The position numbers and the translations under genes are program-made. Source: Allolobophora icterica (Eukaryota > Annelida > Clitellata > Crassiclitellata > Lumbricidae). From it: a DNA stretch of 64,000 nucleotides. Below, piece by piece: positions 63,417 through 64,000 of the stretch (its first letter is position 1; each line of letters opens with the position of its first letter). Location: the NCBI GenBank assembly GCA_963556255.1, contig OY744607.1:6257739-6321738 (forward strand). Direction: 5' to 3'. Below the pieces are notes generated by a model. That model was not told the origin of the DNA. It made no database searches and saw only the letters and a list, made by a program, of their open reading frames with translations.

Positions 63417-64000
63417 CGATGACGACGACGAGGGTGGTGATGATGATAATGGTGACAAGGCTGCTGTCACTGGTGTTGTTATTGCTGTTGTTGTTGTTGA
63501 TGATGATGATGTGATGATGATGGTGATAATGGTGAGTAGGTTGTTGTCGTCGTCGTTGTTTGTCGTTGTTGTCGACGTTGATGATAATATTGATGATGAC
63601 AGTGATTAAGGTCATGATGATGGTAAGTTGTTCTTGCTGCTGTAGTCATCGTTGTCACTTTATTGTTGATGATGATTATGATAATGACGATGACAGTTAC
63701 AATGATAACGGTTTAGGCCTATCGATGACTATTGTCATCATGGTTGCAAGGTTGTTGTTGCTGGTGTATTTTTTGATATTAGTGGTGGAGTTGCTATTGT
63801 TGAGAATGATGATGATGATGATGATAATGATGATGACAGTGTTTTTGTTGTATCCCTCGTCGTTGTTATTGATATCGTTGCTGTTGGTGTCAACGACGAA
63901 TATGAAGATGATGTGAATGACTATTATTATTATAATTGTTATAATTATTATCATCATCATCGTCGTCGTCATCATCATTGTTATTAGTAGTATTATTAAT
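63380..64000. repeat. (GAT)n/(GTT)n degenerate triplet repeats
   Basis: (GAT)n at 63381-63415, then GTTGTTGTC and GATGATGAT mixtures to the end, inside the next arrestin intron. Confidence 0.9.

Overview
The window is animal nuclear DNA, not bacterial. It has spliced exons with GT/AG borders, an EGR-type zinc-finger gene and an arrestin-domain gene. Around these lie many transposable-element relics and a very large amount of tandem repeat. The recurring TAGGCCTA motifs and the foldback elements with tandemly repeated arms would fit a marine invertebrate, perhaps an echinoderm, but this is only inference. I see no rRNA gene, no intact tRNA gene, no CRISPR array and no prokaryotic operon.

Layout. 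0-7 kb holds non-LTR retrotransposon 3' ends, an 821-bp hAT relic with a perfect 8-bp target duplication, and a piggyBac-like relic with TTAA ends. At 6.94-7.33 kb two overlapping inverted repeats rich in CRE-type palindromes sit directly before the last exon of the EGR gene (7380-8926). 9-20 kb is AT-rich with small hAT-type MITEs (one nested in another), a tRNA-derived SINE and LINE fragments. 20-28 kb is mostly minisatellite and microsatellite DNA.

From 28.68 kb to 63.34 kb runs an arrestin-domain (ARRDC-like) gene on the + strand. It has a first coding exon (28678-28825), a probable 54-bp exon (36668-36721) and an exon completing the arrestin N domain (63059-63339), all in matching phase 1. 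Its introns contain most of the rest: LINE fragments of several families, SINEs, a 2.3-kb foldback element built of about 10-bp subrepeats (43.8-46.1 kb), an intact DD37D mariner-like transposon (47941-49501), a 774-bp palindrome derived from the tail of another Tc1/mariner transposase (58454-59227), and long microsatellites including about 180 pure CA units.

The two host genes show no functional link. EGR would be a nuclear GC-box-binding regulator. The arrestin-domain protein would be a cytosolic trafficking adaptor. Most long open frames outside the listed coding features are translations of microsatellites.
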